Assembly (NCBI RefSeq): GCF_019550795.1
Contig: NZ_CP080545.1
Coordinates: 5,871,501 to 5,935,500, forward strand
Reading direction: 5' to 3'
Origin: Paenibacillus sp. sptzw28
GTDB taxonomy: Bacteria; Bacillota; Bacilli; Paenibacillales; Paenibacillaceae
DNA: 64,000 bases
Part shown: in pieces, positions 9,089 to 16,467 of the stretch
How positions within the stretch are numbered: the first letter of the stretch is position 1
How the letters are laid out: the number at the start of each line of letters is the position of its first letter
Notes under the pieces: model-generated
The model's input: only the letters and a program-made list of their open reading frames with translations
Told to the model about the DNA's origin: nothing
The model's database searches: none
Program-made: the position numbers and the translations under genes

Positions 9089-9595
9089 ATGGTGAAAATT
9101 TTAAAAGAGTTCAAGGAATTTGCGGTGCGAGGGAACGTGCTGGATCTCGCGGTCGGCGTTATTATAGGCGGAGCGTTCGGTAAAATCGTCACATCCATGG
9201 TCAACGACATTATAATGCCTCCTATTGGCAGGCTGCTCGGCCAAATGAATTTCGCCGACTTGTATTTAAGTTTGAATCCGGAAATAACAGAAAAAGGTGG
9301 GCATGCCCTCTCATTGGCAGCTGCGAGAACAAACGGCGCAGCCGTAATTGCGTACGGCAGCTTCATTAACGTAATTATCGATTTCACCATAGTGGCATTC
9401 TGCGTTTTCCTTATCGTGAAAGGGGCGAACACGCTGCGGCGTCTCCAAGCCAGCAATCCGGAGGATACGGCTGAGCCTACCGAGAAGGTATGCACTTACT
9501 GCTTGTCCAAAATTCCGGTGAAGGCAACAAGGTGCGCCCACTGCACGTCGCATTTGACTGATGAACCCGAAGGCGTCCAAGAGGGGCTGTCGTAA
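9089..9595 (+). CDS. mscL: Large-conductance mechanosensitive channel with C-terminal zinc ribbon
   Basis: 168 residues. The N-terminal 130 are canonical Msc[21 protein letters not shown] for helix 1 and [20 protein letters not shown] for helix 2. The tail is extended by a CxxC...CxxC segment ([18 protein letters not shown], about residues 135-152), as in some Gram-positive orthologues. The pore opens under membrane tension to release solutes on osmotic downshock. The start ATG follows GGGAGAGG; a TATAAT at 9040-9045 is a likely -10 element. Confidence 0.95.
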   Translation: MVKILKEFKEFAVRGNVLDLAVGVIIGGAFGKIVTSMVNDIIMPPIGRLLGQMNFADLYLSLNPEITEKGGHALSLAAARTNGAAVIAYGSFINVIIDFTIVAFCVFLIVKGANTLRRLQASNPEDTAEPTEKVCTYCLSKIPVKATRCAHCTSHLTDEPEGVQEGLS

Positions 9596-9596
9596 T

Positions 9597-10253
9597 ATGA
9601 GCGGCCGCGGTCTTGACCGGCCCCGGGAGGAGCGCTTTGATATCTACGACGCCGCGGGCAAACCGATCGGCACGGCTTGCCGCAGCGAGGTTCACGCCAA
9701 AGGCTATTGGCACCGCTCGTTCCACTGTTGGCTGATCCGCCGCGAGGGAGACCGCCGGCTCGTCATGTTTCAGCAGAGGCAGACGGATAAAGATACCTTC
9801 CCCGGCCGCTTCGACATCACCGCCGCAGGTCACCTGGAAGCAGGCGAGACCATGCGGGAAGCGGTTCGGGAAGTGGAAGAAGAATTGGGGGTATCGGCAG
9901 CGTATGATATGCTGATCCCGCTTGGAGAAACGCGAAACGAAGCTGAAGGCAGCGCAAGAGGTGTCCCTTTCATCGATCGCGAGATCAGCGAGGTGTTCGG
10001 TTTGCTTTACGATGGCCCGCCCGCTTCACTCCGGCTGCAGGCCGAGGAAGTGGCCGGCGTGTATGAATCCGAACTGGAAGCGATGATTGATTTGTTCGAG
10101 GGACGGCGCAGGACTGTGACAGCAGCAGGCGTTTCTTTATGCCCGGAAGACGGGTTAAAGGAGGCTTCGGTGCAAGTGTCGGCTGCCGACTTTGTGACAA
10201 GGCCATATGCTTACTATGCAGGCGTGTTTCGCGCTTTGCTGCGGCATACATAA
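9597..10253 (+). CDS. NUDIX hydrolase, IPP-isomerase-like subgroup
   Basis: 218 residues from ATG 9597, 1 base after the mscL stop, with GAGGGG at 9581-9586. The N-terminal segment FDIYDAAGKPIGTACRSEVH and the W-H-R-S-F element are typical of isopentenyl-diphosphate-isomerase-like NUDIX proteins. The NUDIX helix GHLEAGETMREAVREV runs to EEELGV with one residue fewer between the first Glu and REV than the classic pattern. The substrate is unknown. The 3' end is overlapped in antisense by the tyrosinase-like gene. Confidence 0.85.
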   Translation: MSGRGLDRPREERFDIYDAAGKPIGTACRSEVHAKGYWHRSFHCWLIRREGDRRLVMFQQRQTDKDTFPGRFDITAAGHLEAGETMREAVREVEEELGVSAAYDMLIPLGETRNEAEGSARGVPFIDREISEVFGLLYDGPPASLRLQAEEVAGVYESELEAMIDLFEGRRRTVTAAGVSLCPEDGLKEASVQVSAADFVTRPYAYYAGVFRALLRHT

Positions 10254-10824
10254 CCGGACGCCTTGCTGCGTCTGCCTCTGCGGCGCGCCGCCGCCCGCCC
10301 GCCGCACGGGCAGCCCGAGCTCTTTTATCGGAAGAACGGCCGTTTATGCGAACCCCCATTGCACGTTCCCACTGCTGATACCACTGGTCGATCATCCCGT
10401 GAATATTGTAGAACACCGTACTCCGCGTGGCTATGTCAAAATCGTTCAAGTCCGGCTCGCGGAACAGCCTTGCCGCCTCCTGGTGGAGACACCCGTGTAA
10501 ATTCGATCTCTCCAGAAATAAGCCAAGCTCATCCGCCGAGCGAAACGATTGCGGATTGTTACGAATTCGCATCTCCGCCGACATGTCGTAGCATGGTGCG
10601 CGGCGAATAGGCTCGGGCACTTCCTGCCAGGGCATCACCAGCTCCATGTCGTATCCCTGTTGTTCGTACCAGCGCAGCGCTTTGGCGATATACTGGCGAT
10701 GAAAGTCCAGAAACATTCGGCCGTAGCCAGTGGGCAGCTCGGATGGATCGTTATGATGATTTACGTGATGCCAGTGCCTGTGCTCATCGAGCAGCGCGGC
10801 CGGAAAATTTGGAATGGCCGGCAT
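9985..10824 (-). CDS. Tyrosinase-like (type-3 copper) protein
   Basis: The first about 170 residues resemble the tyrosinase/hemocyanin central domain. His-rich HHVNHHND and FLDFHRQYI fit a CuA-like region; LHGCLHQEA and STVFYNIHGMIDQWYQQW fit a CuB-like region. From about residue 170 the protein becomes an Ala/Arg-rich low-complexity tail that runs antisense through the last 270 bases of the NUDIX gene. The tail may come from loss of the original stop by an indel, so the true end is uncertain. Copper binding and oxidase activity are inferred from motif similarity only. Confidence 0.55.
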   Translation of the reverse strand: MPAIPNFPAALLDEHRHWHHVNHHNDPSELPTGYGRMFLDFHRQYIAKALRWYEQQGYDMELVMPWQEVPEPIRRAPCYDMSAEMRIRNNPQSFRSADELGLFLERSNLHGCLHQEAARLFREPDLNDFDIATRSTVFYNIHGMIDQWYQQWERAMGVRINGRSSDKRARAARAAGGRRRAAEADAARRPVMYAAAKRETRLHSKHMALSQSRQPTLAPKPPLTRLPGIKKRLLLSQSCAVPRTNQSSLPVRIHTRRPLPRPAAGVKRAGHRKANRTPR

Positions 10825-10991
10825 TATCTATCCCTCCCGCCGTTTACCTGTTTATTGACATTTTATGCTAAGCCCCCTCTATCCGTGCCGTTCGCCCTCC
10901 CGCTTGAAGCCCTGCTAATCGACAAAAAAATCCGCCGCCGCACATTGGCGACGACGGACTCCGGCGGAACAGGTGAGCTGCCCGCAAACGA

Positions 10992-11363
10992 TTACAGCAA
11001 GTTCGCGCATTGACCCTGTGAAACACAGATATCAAAGGTAATGCGAACGTCGCAGCAATCTCCGAATACACAGCTGATGCGAACGCAAGATAATCTGCCC
11101 TGATGGAAGAAGCAGACTACATGACAGTTCGGTCCAATCAAGTCTTCAATTACTTTCTTGTTTTTGCAGCGGATAGCGCGGACGAGTGCGGCAGCGACTC
11201 TCTCATCTTTCAGCATGCAGAACAGGTGGCATAGATCTTTACCGGCATCCTGGATCCCTTCAACCGCGCCATCCTTTTTCTTGCAGCATTCGGACGAAAT
11301 GCGCACGCTTTTGCGGCTATTACGAACGACCTTGACATTTTTGAATTTCATTTTTGCTGACAA
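10992..11363 (-). CDS. Cysteine-rich hypothetical protein
   Basis: 123 residues from TTG 11363, which lies 6 bases after AAGGAGGAGG; the first ATG (11351) would be too far from that site. The protein has 13 cysteines, many paired (SECCKKK, DLCHLFC, GDCCDV), and a basic N-terminus. The richness in Cys with short hydrophobic stretches recalls spore coat or exosporium proteins, but I do not recognise the family. No signal peptide is evident. Confidence 0.65.
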   Translation of the reverse strand: MSAKMKFKNVKVVRNSRKSVRISSECCKKKDGAVEGIQDAGKDLCHLFCMLKDERVAAALVRAIRCKNKKVIEDLIGPNCHVVCFFHQGRLSCVRISCVFGDCCDVRITFDICVSQGQCANLL

Positions 11364-11581
11364 TTTGATCCTCCTCCTTTCAGACGAGCTTACATTAAAC
11401 TATGAAAAGGACCTGCACTTCGTATGGTCGGTATTTCCCGCTCATTCGCATAATCTGAATCCCGCCGGATATCCGCAGGCTGATGCCGCGGCTGACGGAT
11501 GCCCTATTAAATTGGGAAATACGTATGCTAAAATACCCCGCCGGCGCTTCCGGCGAGGACACATACTTGCGGCTGAACATT

Positions 11582-11615
11582 AAAAAGCGCGGCTCCCGTG
11601 ACCGAGAACCGCGCT
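11582..11615 (-). terminator. Terminator of the tRNA-Thr gene
   Basis: Read on the minus strand, AGCGCGG and CCGCGCT arms with an extended imperfect stem are followed by a T run. It begins 15 bases after the encoded CCA of the tRNA. Confidence 0.85.
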
Positions 11616-11630
11616 GTTATTGGTTATGAA

Positions 11631-11705
11631 TGGTGCTGGTGAAGGGAATTGAACCCCCGGCCTACGCATTACGAGTGCGTTGCTCTACCCCTGAGCTACA
11701 CCAGC
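11631..11705 (-). tRNA. tRNA-Thr (anticodon CGT)
   Basis: 75 bases on the minus strand. The acceptor stem is GCTGGTG with CACCAGC, and the 3' CCA is encoded. The D arm contains the expected GTAGCTCAG, the anticodon arm is ACGCA-CTCGTAA-TGCGT giving anticodon CGT, and the T arm contains GGTTCAATTCC. A promoter is visible upstream and a terminator downstream, so it is a single-gene unit. Confidence 0.97.
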
Positions 11706-11733
11706 AATCTCTCGTCGCCGACGCGACTTTTAT

Positions 11734-11763
11734 AATATATCTCAAAAACAAATAGGAAGTCAA
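11734..11763 (-). promoter_or_regulatory. Promoter of tRNA-Thr
   Basis: On the minus strand TTGACT (11763-11758) and TATATT (11739-11734) are separated by 18 bases, ending 28 bases before the mature tRNA 5' end. An A+T-rich spacer fits a strong vegetative promoter. Confidence 0.75.
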
Positions 11764-11866
11764 GACCTTTCTAGCGGGGTTTTTTTCATATTTTGTAACG
11801 ATTTATAGACGGATAGAAGGCTGCCGGGTGCAGGTAAAATTGGTATTGAACTACCGTGCTTTTGTT

Positions 11867-13459
11867 CTATTCTGTTCTTTTCTCCAGCCGTTCCGCTTCC
11901 GCCTTGGCCGCAGGAGGCCGCACGGGAAGATGCAGCGTGAACGAGCTGCCCTTCCCCTTCGCGCTGCGCAGTGTCAGCGAGCCCCCGAGCAATCTTGCGA
12001 GCTGCAGACTGATGGAGAGACCAAGGCCCGTCCCGCCGTATTTCCGGTTAATAGCGCCGTCCTCCTGCCGGAATGCTTCGAATATAAGCTGCTGTTTGGC
12101 TGTATCAATACCAATTCCGGTATCGGTTACCGTGAAAGCAATCCGCTGGGGCGGGTGCGGCCTGGTCGCAGGCCGCCCCCAAGAGGCGGGGTTCCAATTG
12201 CGGATCCGGCGTCTCCCGTGAGGGCCGGGTTCGACGGTAGGGGAACCCCCTTCAAGCCGCACAATAAGCTTGACAGAACCCTTCTCGGTGAATTTGAAAG
12301 CATTGACGAGCAAATTCCGCAATATCTGATTGACCCGCAGCGCGTCGGTTTGCAATGTGTCGGGCGCAGAAGGGGTGATTTCCGTCTCGAACACAAGCTT
12401 CTTCTGGTCTGCGACCGGAAGAAACTGCTGGTAGAGCATTTGTACGAGATCGTGCAGGGAAACAGGCTCGAACGCGATGTCCATCTTGCCCGCTTCCACT
12501 TTCGACAGATCCAGTATGTCATTGATGAGCTGCAGAAGATCGTTTCCGGCAATATGAATGAGGTCAGCGTAACGAAGTTCTTCGCCTTCAAAACGGCCCT
12601 CTTCATTGTCCAGTATAAGCTGCGAAAGCAAGATAATACTATTAAGGGGAGTCTTAAGCTCATGCGACATATTGGCCAGAAATTCGGATTTGTATTTGGA
12701 TGCCAGCATCAGCTCGCGCGCTTTCTCCTCCACCTCGCGCTTCGCTTGGCGCAGTTCGCGCGTTTGCCGTCTAAGGAGCATGTTCATCGTCCGCAGATCG
12801 TCTACCAGCTGCTGCTCCTTCTGAAAATCGCGAATGATAAAAATGAATAGCCCGCTGAGAAGCACCCTGAGCGGGAACGCATAAAAGCCTAGGTCATGCC
12901 ATAGACGATATTGCGGCATTACGTTTATGATCTGGAACGATACTCCTGCGCCTATGGCATCGACGGCATTTATTCCAAATACGACTATCGTCGCCTTCCA
13001 CAAAAAGCGCCAATTGACACGTTTGAGCCATACGTTTAGTCCCATGCCCGCAAACCCGATTACAACCATCATCAGAAAGCCTGACCAGCCGGTCGCGTCG
13101 TGGCCCATACACAGCCGTCCGACCCCTATTCCAAAGCCGATTATTGCGATGGCCGATGGATTTGGAAAAACGAGCACAGCTACGATGACCGGCACAAATC
13201 GCAGATCGAGCAGGTTGATGTCCTCTACCTTGAAGCCGAATATCATAGCCAGCCATCCTGCAGCAATAAATACAGCTACCGTGATGCCGTATTTCATTTT
13301 GACCGATGTATGTTGGAAGATATATTTATAGCCCAGGTTGAACAGGTACGCCAATGCAATGAGTAGACTGAGATTGGCGAAGAAAGCTTTGATAATCGTC
13401 AAGCGCGACTCCTCCTGCCATAGGTCCGGCTGTAACAATTTCCTAGTTTGATTGTACAT
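11867..13459 (-). CDS. Membrane sensor histidine kinase with in-frame insert
   Basis: About 530 residues from ATG 13459; the ribosome binding site is weak (GGAG only 3 bases upstream), and TTG 13507 is an alternative. The N-terminal 210 residues hold six or more hydrophobic segments (5TM-LYT-like). A coiled-coil linker follows (about 220-255), then HisKA with NMSHELKTPLNS (His about 266) and HATPase with NLLVNAFKF, TDTGIGI and GGTGLGLS. Between the N and G1 boxes lies an extra Arg/Pro/Gly-rich block of about 35 residues (about 405-440) encoded by a palindrome-rich stretch. No regulator is adjacent. Confidence 0.85.
   Translation of the reverse strand: MYNQTRKLLQPDLWQEESRLTIIKAFFANLSLLIALAYLFNLGYKYIFQHTSVKMKYGITVAVFIAAGWLAMIFGFKVEDINLLDLRFVPVIVAVLVFPNPSAIAIIGFGIGVGRLCMGHDATGWSGFLMMVVIGFAGMGLNVWLKRVNWRFLWKATIVVFGINAVDAIGAGVSFQIINVMPQYRLWHDLGFYAFPLRVLLSGLFIFIIRDFQKEQQLVDDLRTMNMLLRRQTRELRQAKREVEEKARELMLASKYKSEFLANMSHELKTPLNSIILLSQLILDNEEGRFEGEELRYADLIHIAGNDLLQLINDILDLSKVEAGKMDIAFEPVSLHDLVQMLYQQFLPVADQKKLVFETEITPSAPDTLQTDALRVNQILRNLLVNAFKFTEKGSVKLIVRLEGGSPTVEPGPHGRRRIRNWNPASWGRPATRPHPPQRIAFTVTDTGIGIDTAKQQLIFEAFRQEDGAINRKYGGTGLGLSISLQLARLLGGSLTLRSAKGKGSSFTLHLPVRPPAAKAEAERLEKRTE
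12143..12258. repeat. GC-rich palindromic insert inside the kinase gene
   Basis: This stretch contains a perfect hairpin, GCGGCCTG and CAGGCCGC around GTCG (about 12160-12180), a second pair GGGGTTCC / GGGAACCCC enclosing CCGGC / GCCGG, and encodes an atypical block in the kinase ATPase domain. The reading frame is preserved. Structure and position suggest a small palindromic mobile element; the exact ends cannot be fixed without a copy elsewhere. Confidence 0.5.
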
Positions 13460-13563
13460 CAGCTCCAGTCGTTCTTTCCATATCTCCTTATGTGCAAATA
13501 AGACCAAAATTTACGATATTCAGGATAACTGACTACGTTCCTGCCGAAAATACGCTTATGGTC

Positions 13564-13630
13564 ATTACCCTTTCTTACACTCGCTGACACATGACGCCAT
13601 ATTGTCATGAAGACGTACTATAAGGGTAAT
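13564..13630. repeat. Nested inverted repeats between divergent genes
   Basis: Outer arms ATTACCCTT (13564-13572) and AAGGGTAAT (13622-13630) enclose inner arms CATGAC (13590-13595) and GTCATG (13604-13609). The repeats sit between the kinase gene and the small plus-strand gene at 13671 and could be operator sites or a cruciform/hairpin. Confidence 0.5.
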
Positions 13631-13670
13631 TAGAATTGTTTACATTTAGCCGGATTGGAGGTACTACGAA

Positions 13671-13889
13671 ATGATGACGTCGATCACCTTTAAGAAACGC
13701 TCTGTTCCCGTTCACTATTCTTCGGGGCAAAGGCACTGCCTTGAGCTGCTTCACCGCAAGCTGAAGGAAATGGATTACAACTTCGATTTCTGCAAAAAAT
13801 GGCGAAGGATCGCGTCGGTCGAGCTGGTATACGATGTCGCGATATTACAATACAATGACGGTACAAAGCTGTATCTGGAAGTTTGTTGA
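13671..13889 (+). CDS. Small hypothetical protein, 72 residues
   Basis: Starts at ATG 13671 (or 13674) behind GGAGGT. The product is basic in its first half (HRKLKEMDYNFDFCKKWRR) and ends in VAILQYNDGTKLYLEVC, with no membrane segment. It is probably a real gene because of the spacing and ribosome binding site, but I do not recognise the family. It converges on the MFS gene 6 bases downstream. Confidence 0.6.
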   Translation: MMTSITFKKRSVPVHYSSGQRHCLELLHRKLKEMDYNFDFCKKWRRIASVELVYDVAILQYNDGTKLYLEVC

Positions 13890-13895
13890 CCACTC

Positions 13896-15344
13896 TTACC
13901 GGGCCATTCTGCCCGGGTTGCCGGTTCGGCCCGCGCGCATAACGGAAAGCAAACACGCCAGCACCATCAGAGCTGCCATCACCCAGAATACCGTATGCAG
14001 CCCGTTAATGAAGCCCGATAATGATTGAGCGGGATTCTTCAGCCCGACCTGCGTCCCCGAGAAAATCGCCAGCATCGCCTCCTTGGGAATGCTGTGAGTT
14101 ACAAGCGGTATTGTAAATGCGACGCTGAGCATCATGCCGAGATTTGCTGTGAGCGACCGTATACCTGACGCTTCGCCGCGAAATTTGGGCCCGGCTGCGT
14201 TCATGATGCTGCTCGAATTCGGCGAGTTGAATAGTCCGGATCCAATGCTCATGAGAGTCATCCACAGCGCCAGCTGCCAGTATGGTGTATGCAGCCCCGT
14301 ATCGAGCGCGAATCCCACAAGCCCAAGAAAGCTGAACACAATGCCGAAAGTCGCCGGAGCTGTCTCCCCATAACGGTCGCCGAGCCAGCCGGCGATCGGC
14401 GAAACGATCAGCAGACCCACAGCCAGCGGAATAGTAAGAATTCCTGCCATTAACGCGTCATACGAAAGCGCGCCCTGAAAGTAAAAAATGAGCATAAACA
14501 TCACTGCCATCCTTGCAAGGCCTGTCAAAGTCGCGGTGGTAATTCCCAGGGAGAATACAACATTCCTGAACAGCGGAAGATGCAGCAGCGCCGAAGGATG
14601 GCGGTTCTCGATCCGCAAGAACAGTGGAAATGCAATTAGGAAAGCCACGAATGAGATGTAGACCACAGGGGAATCCCACGCTTGAATCGGCCCCCAAGTG
14701 AGCCCCAGCAGAAGCCCGGTCATGAAGATCATATAAAGCACCGACCCCGCCGCATCGAACTTTTTGGCTGCGCCGCCGGTCTTGACATCCTTCATCCCCA
14801 TCGCCCACATGCCCCACAGGATGGCGAGTATGCCGAACGGAACGTTGAACCAGAATGTCCACTGCCAGCCGTATACCGTTGTCAGCCAGCCCCCAAGCAC
14901 CGGCCCGATAATTTGTCCGACAGCGACGACCATGATATTGACTCCAAGCGCACGTCCGAGCTCCTGCTTCGGAAAAGCGTCGGCGACGATCGCCGTGCTG
15001 TTAGCCATAACCATGGCTCCGCCAATTCCCTGCAGGACACGAAATATGATAAGAACCGGCGCGCTTGAAGCGAATCCCGAGATTAACGAGAATACCGTAA
15101 ATACGATCATACCCCACATGTACATTCTTTTCCGCCCGAAGCGATCGGCCAAACTGCCCGCCATCAGTACGGCGACGGTCTGAGCCACCATGTAAGCCAG
15201 CATAATCCACATCGCCTGAAGCACCGATGCGTGAAGGCCTTTAATCAAATCGGGCAGCGCTATGATCAGGGTGCTGAAATTGAGCGCAGAAAGCAAAGCG
15301 CCTAAACTGGTTACCGATAGTATCCACCATTTTCTGTCATTCAT
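13896..15344 (-). CDS. MFS drug transporter, DHA2 (EmrB/QacA-like) family
   Basis: 482 residues with about 14 hydrophobic segments. GSLADRFGRKRMYMWG after helix 2 is the MFS A-motif, and GGAMVMANSTAIVADAFP with LGPVLGGWLT-like sequence fits the C motif of antiporters. Unusually, helix 1 reads NFSTLIIALPD where many DHA2 proteins have an Asp (D-x-T-I-V-N). The start overlaps the end of the MerR gene by 8 bases, so it is the regulated partner in a two-gene unit. Likely a proton-driven exporter; the substrate is unknown. Confidence 0.88.
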   Translation of the reverse strand: MNDRKWWILSVTSLGALLSALNFSTLIIALPDLIKGLHASVLQAMWIMLAYMVAQTVAVLMAGSLADRFGRKRMYMWGMIVFTVFSLISGFASSAPVLIIFRVLQGIGGAMVMANSTAIVADAFPKQELGRALGVNIMVVAVGQIIGPVLGGWLTTVYGWQWTFWFNVPFGILAILWGMWAMGMKDVKTGGAAKKFDAAGSVLYMIFMTGLLLGLTWGPIQAWDSPVVYISFVAFLIAFPLFLRIENRHPSALLHLPLFRNVVFSLGITTATLTGLARMAVMFMLIFYFQGALSYDALMAGILTIPLAVGLLIVSPIAGWLGDRYGETAPATFGIVFSFLGLVGFALDTGLHTPYWQLALWMTLMSIGSGLFNSPNSSSIMNAAGPKFRGEASGIRSLTANLGMMLSVAFTIPLVTHSIPKEAMLAIFSGTQVGLKNPAQSLSGFINGLHTVFWVMAALMVLACLLSVMRAGRTGNPGRMAR

Positions 15345-15795
15345 GCCGCTTTACCTCCGATTCTTGATTTGGCACCGGTGATTTTATTGACTCAACCTTG
15401 TCCAGACGTTGCTGGAACCGGGCCTTCATCTCCTGCATGCCGGCTATCTTCTCTTCAATTAATCTTATTTGCCGGTTCAGCAGCGCCGAGGCCTCGTCCA
15501 GCAAGCCGGTGCGGTTAACGTCGGATGTTTCCTGCTGGTAAGACTGCCGGATCGTCGCCAATTGCTCATCAGCATCCATGATGGAACGAATCTCCTGCAG
15601 GGTGCAGCCGAGTACGTTTTTCAATCGCAGAATGTGCTCCATTTCCACGATGACCTCTTCCGAATAAAGACGGTGGCCGCCGCTTGTCCGTTCCACATTA
15701 CGCAGGAGTCCGATTTCTTCATAATAATGGAGCGTACGAGCGGTAACGCCGAGACGCTCCGTCACTTCCTCCATGCTGCGCTTCTTGTCGTTCAT
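15337..15795 (-). CDS. MerR-family transcriptional regulator
   Basis: 152 residues. The N-terminal winged helix shows the MerR signature LGVTARTLHYYEEIGLL followed by GHRLYSEE (residues about 15-48); a long coiled coil covers about 85-140. No cysteine cluster is seen, so it is not a metal sensor of the MerR/CueR type; an organic effector is more likely. It is upstream of and overlaps the DHA2 exporter gene, and a dyad in its promoter is a probable autoregulatory operator. The start is fixed by AAGGAGG 6-7 bases upstream. Confidence 0.9.
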   Translation of the reverse strand: MNDKKRSMEEVTERLGVTARTLHYYEEIGLLRNVERTSGGHRLYSEEVIVEMEHILRLKNVLGCTLQEIRSIMDADEQLATIRQSYQQETSDVNRTGLLDEASALLNRQIRLIEEKIAGMQEMKARFQQRLDKVESIKSPVPNQESEVKRHE

Positions 15796-15843
15796 TCCAT
15801 CCCTCCTTTGCTTTGAGTGATAATTGCTTAATCCTATTTCTTT

Positions 15844-15869
15844 ATTATATACCTAACGTTAACGTAAGG
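15844..15869 (-). promoter_or_regulatory. MerR-type operator and -10 element
   Basis: CCTAACGTTAACGTAAGG (15852-15869) is an 18-base dyad with one mismatched pair. On the minus strand it lies just upstream of TATAAT (15849-15844), as expected where a MerR protein sits between -35 and -10. No good -35 is visible, fitting activator dependence. Confidence 0.65.
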
Positions 15870-15903
15870 ATACGTTTTTTTAATCCGATTGGCAAAAGCA
15901 AGA

Positions 15904-15949
15904 AAGAGGCTTTCCGCTGCAGTTGGATACTGCTTTCGGAAAGCCTCTT
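15904..15949 (-). terminator. Hairpin after the zinc-knuckle gene
   Basis: Arms AAGAGGCTTTCCG (15904-15916) and its perfect complement (15937-15949). On the minus strand it is followed by TTTCTTGCTTTTG and lies 50 bases after the small zinc-knuckle gene. Confidence 0.7.
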
Positions 15950-15998
15950 GAATGATTCGCATGAGGTATATTATAAGTTTTTCTTATTTTCTGATAAA

Positions 15999-16229
15999 TT
16001 ATAGGACTTGGGAACCGAGCATGCGCTTGATATAATAATGTTTCGAGCAATACCCTTTACTGAGGGTGCGCCTCTCGCATTTCACCCATTGACAGGTAGT
16101 AGGATGAGCAGGCTGGCGGACTTTGGTCACTATCGGGTCACCATGCCTTCTCCAACGTTGATGGTGCATCGCGCACATATCTTTCGCTTTGACAGGCTTA
16201 TCGCAATTTTCGATTTGACAAATTTTCAT
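15999..16229 (-). CDS. Small protein with two zinc-knuckle-like motifs
   Basis: 76 residues built of two copies of the pattern C-x4-C-x9-C-x2-H: CQIENC with CAMH (residues 4-22) and CQWVKC with CSKH. Short basic segments (HQRWRRHGDP) link them. Similar motifs occur in phage-type HNH and DNA-binding proteins, but here no nuclease domain follows. The start has GAGAGG about 9 bases upstream. Nucleic-acid binding is inferred only. Confidence 0.65.
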   Translation of the reverse strand: MKICQIENCDKPVKAKDMCAMHHQRWRRHGDPIVTKVRQPAHPTTCQWVKCERRTLSKGYCSKHYYIKRMLGSQVL

Positions 16230-16467
16230 GCGGGTGTTCCTCTCGTTTCAAAGGGCGATTTTAGGTATATATACTATTATGAGTCAATTATTGATAATAA
16301 GAAAGTTCGATTATAACCGTAATTTCTGCTGAATTCATTACCATTGACCGGAAAATCGGCCTTTATAACCATTTTGTGCAACTAAGTTTAAATTTTTAAC
16401 CAGTTTTATTCATCAATAACTTATATATAGCATGATAGAAACTTAATTAGAGGATGCGCTCAAAAAA

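Noticed and set aside
11395..11580. 61-residue minus-strand open frame
   Set aside because: It begins inside the tRNA terminator with no ribosome binding site.
11828..12850. 340-residue open frame on the plus strand
   Set aside because: Antisense of the sensor kinase; no family features or start site.
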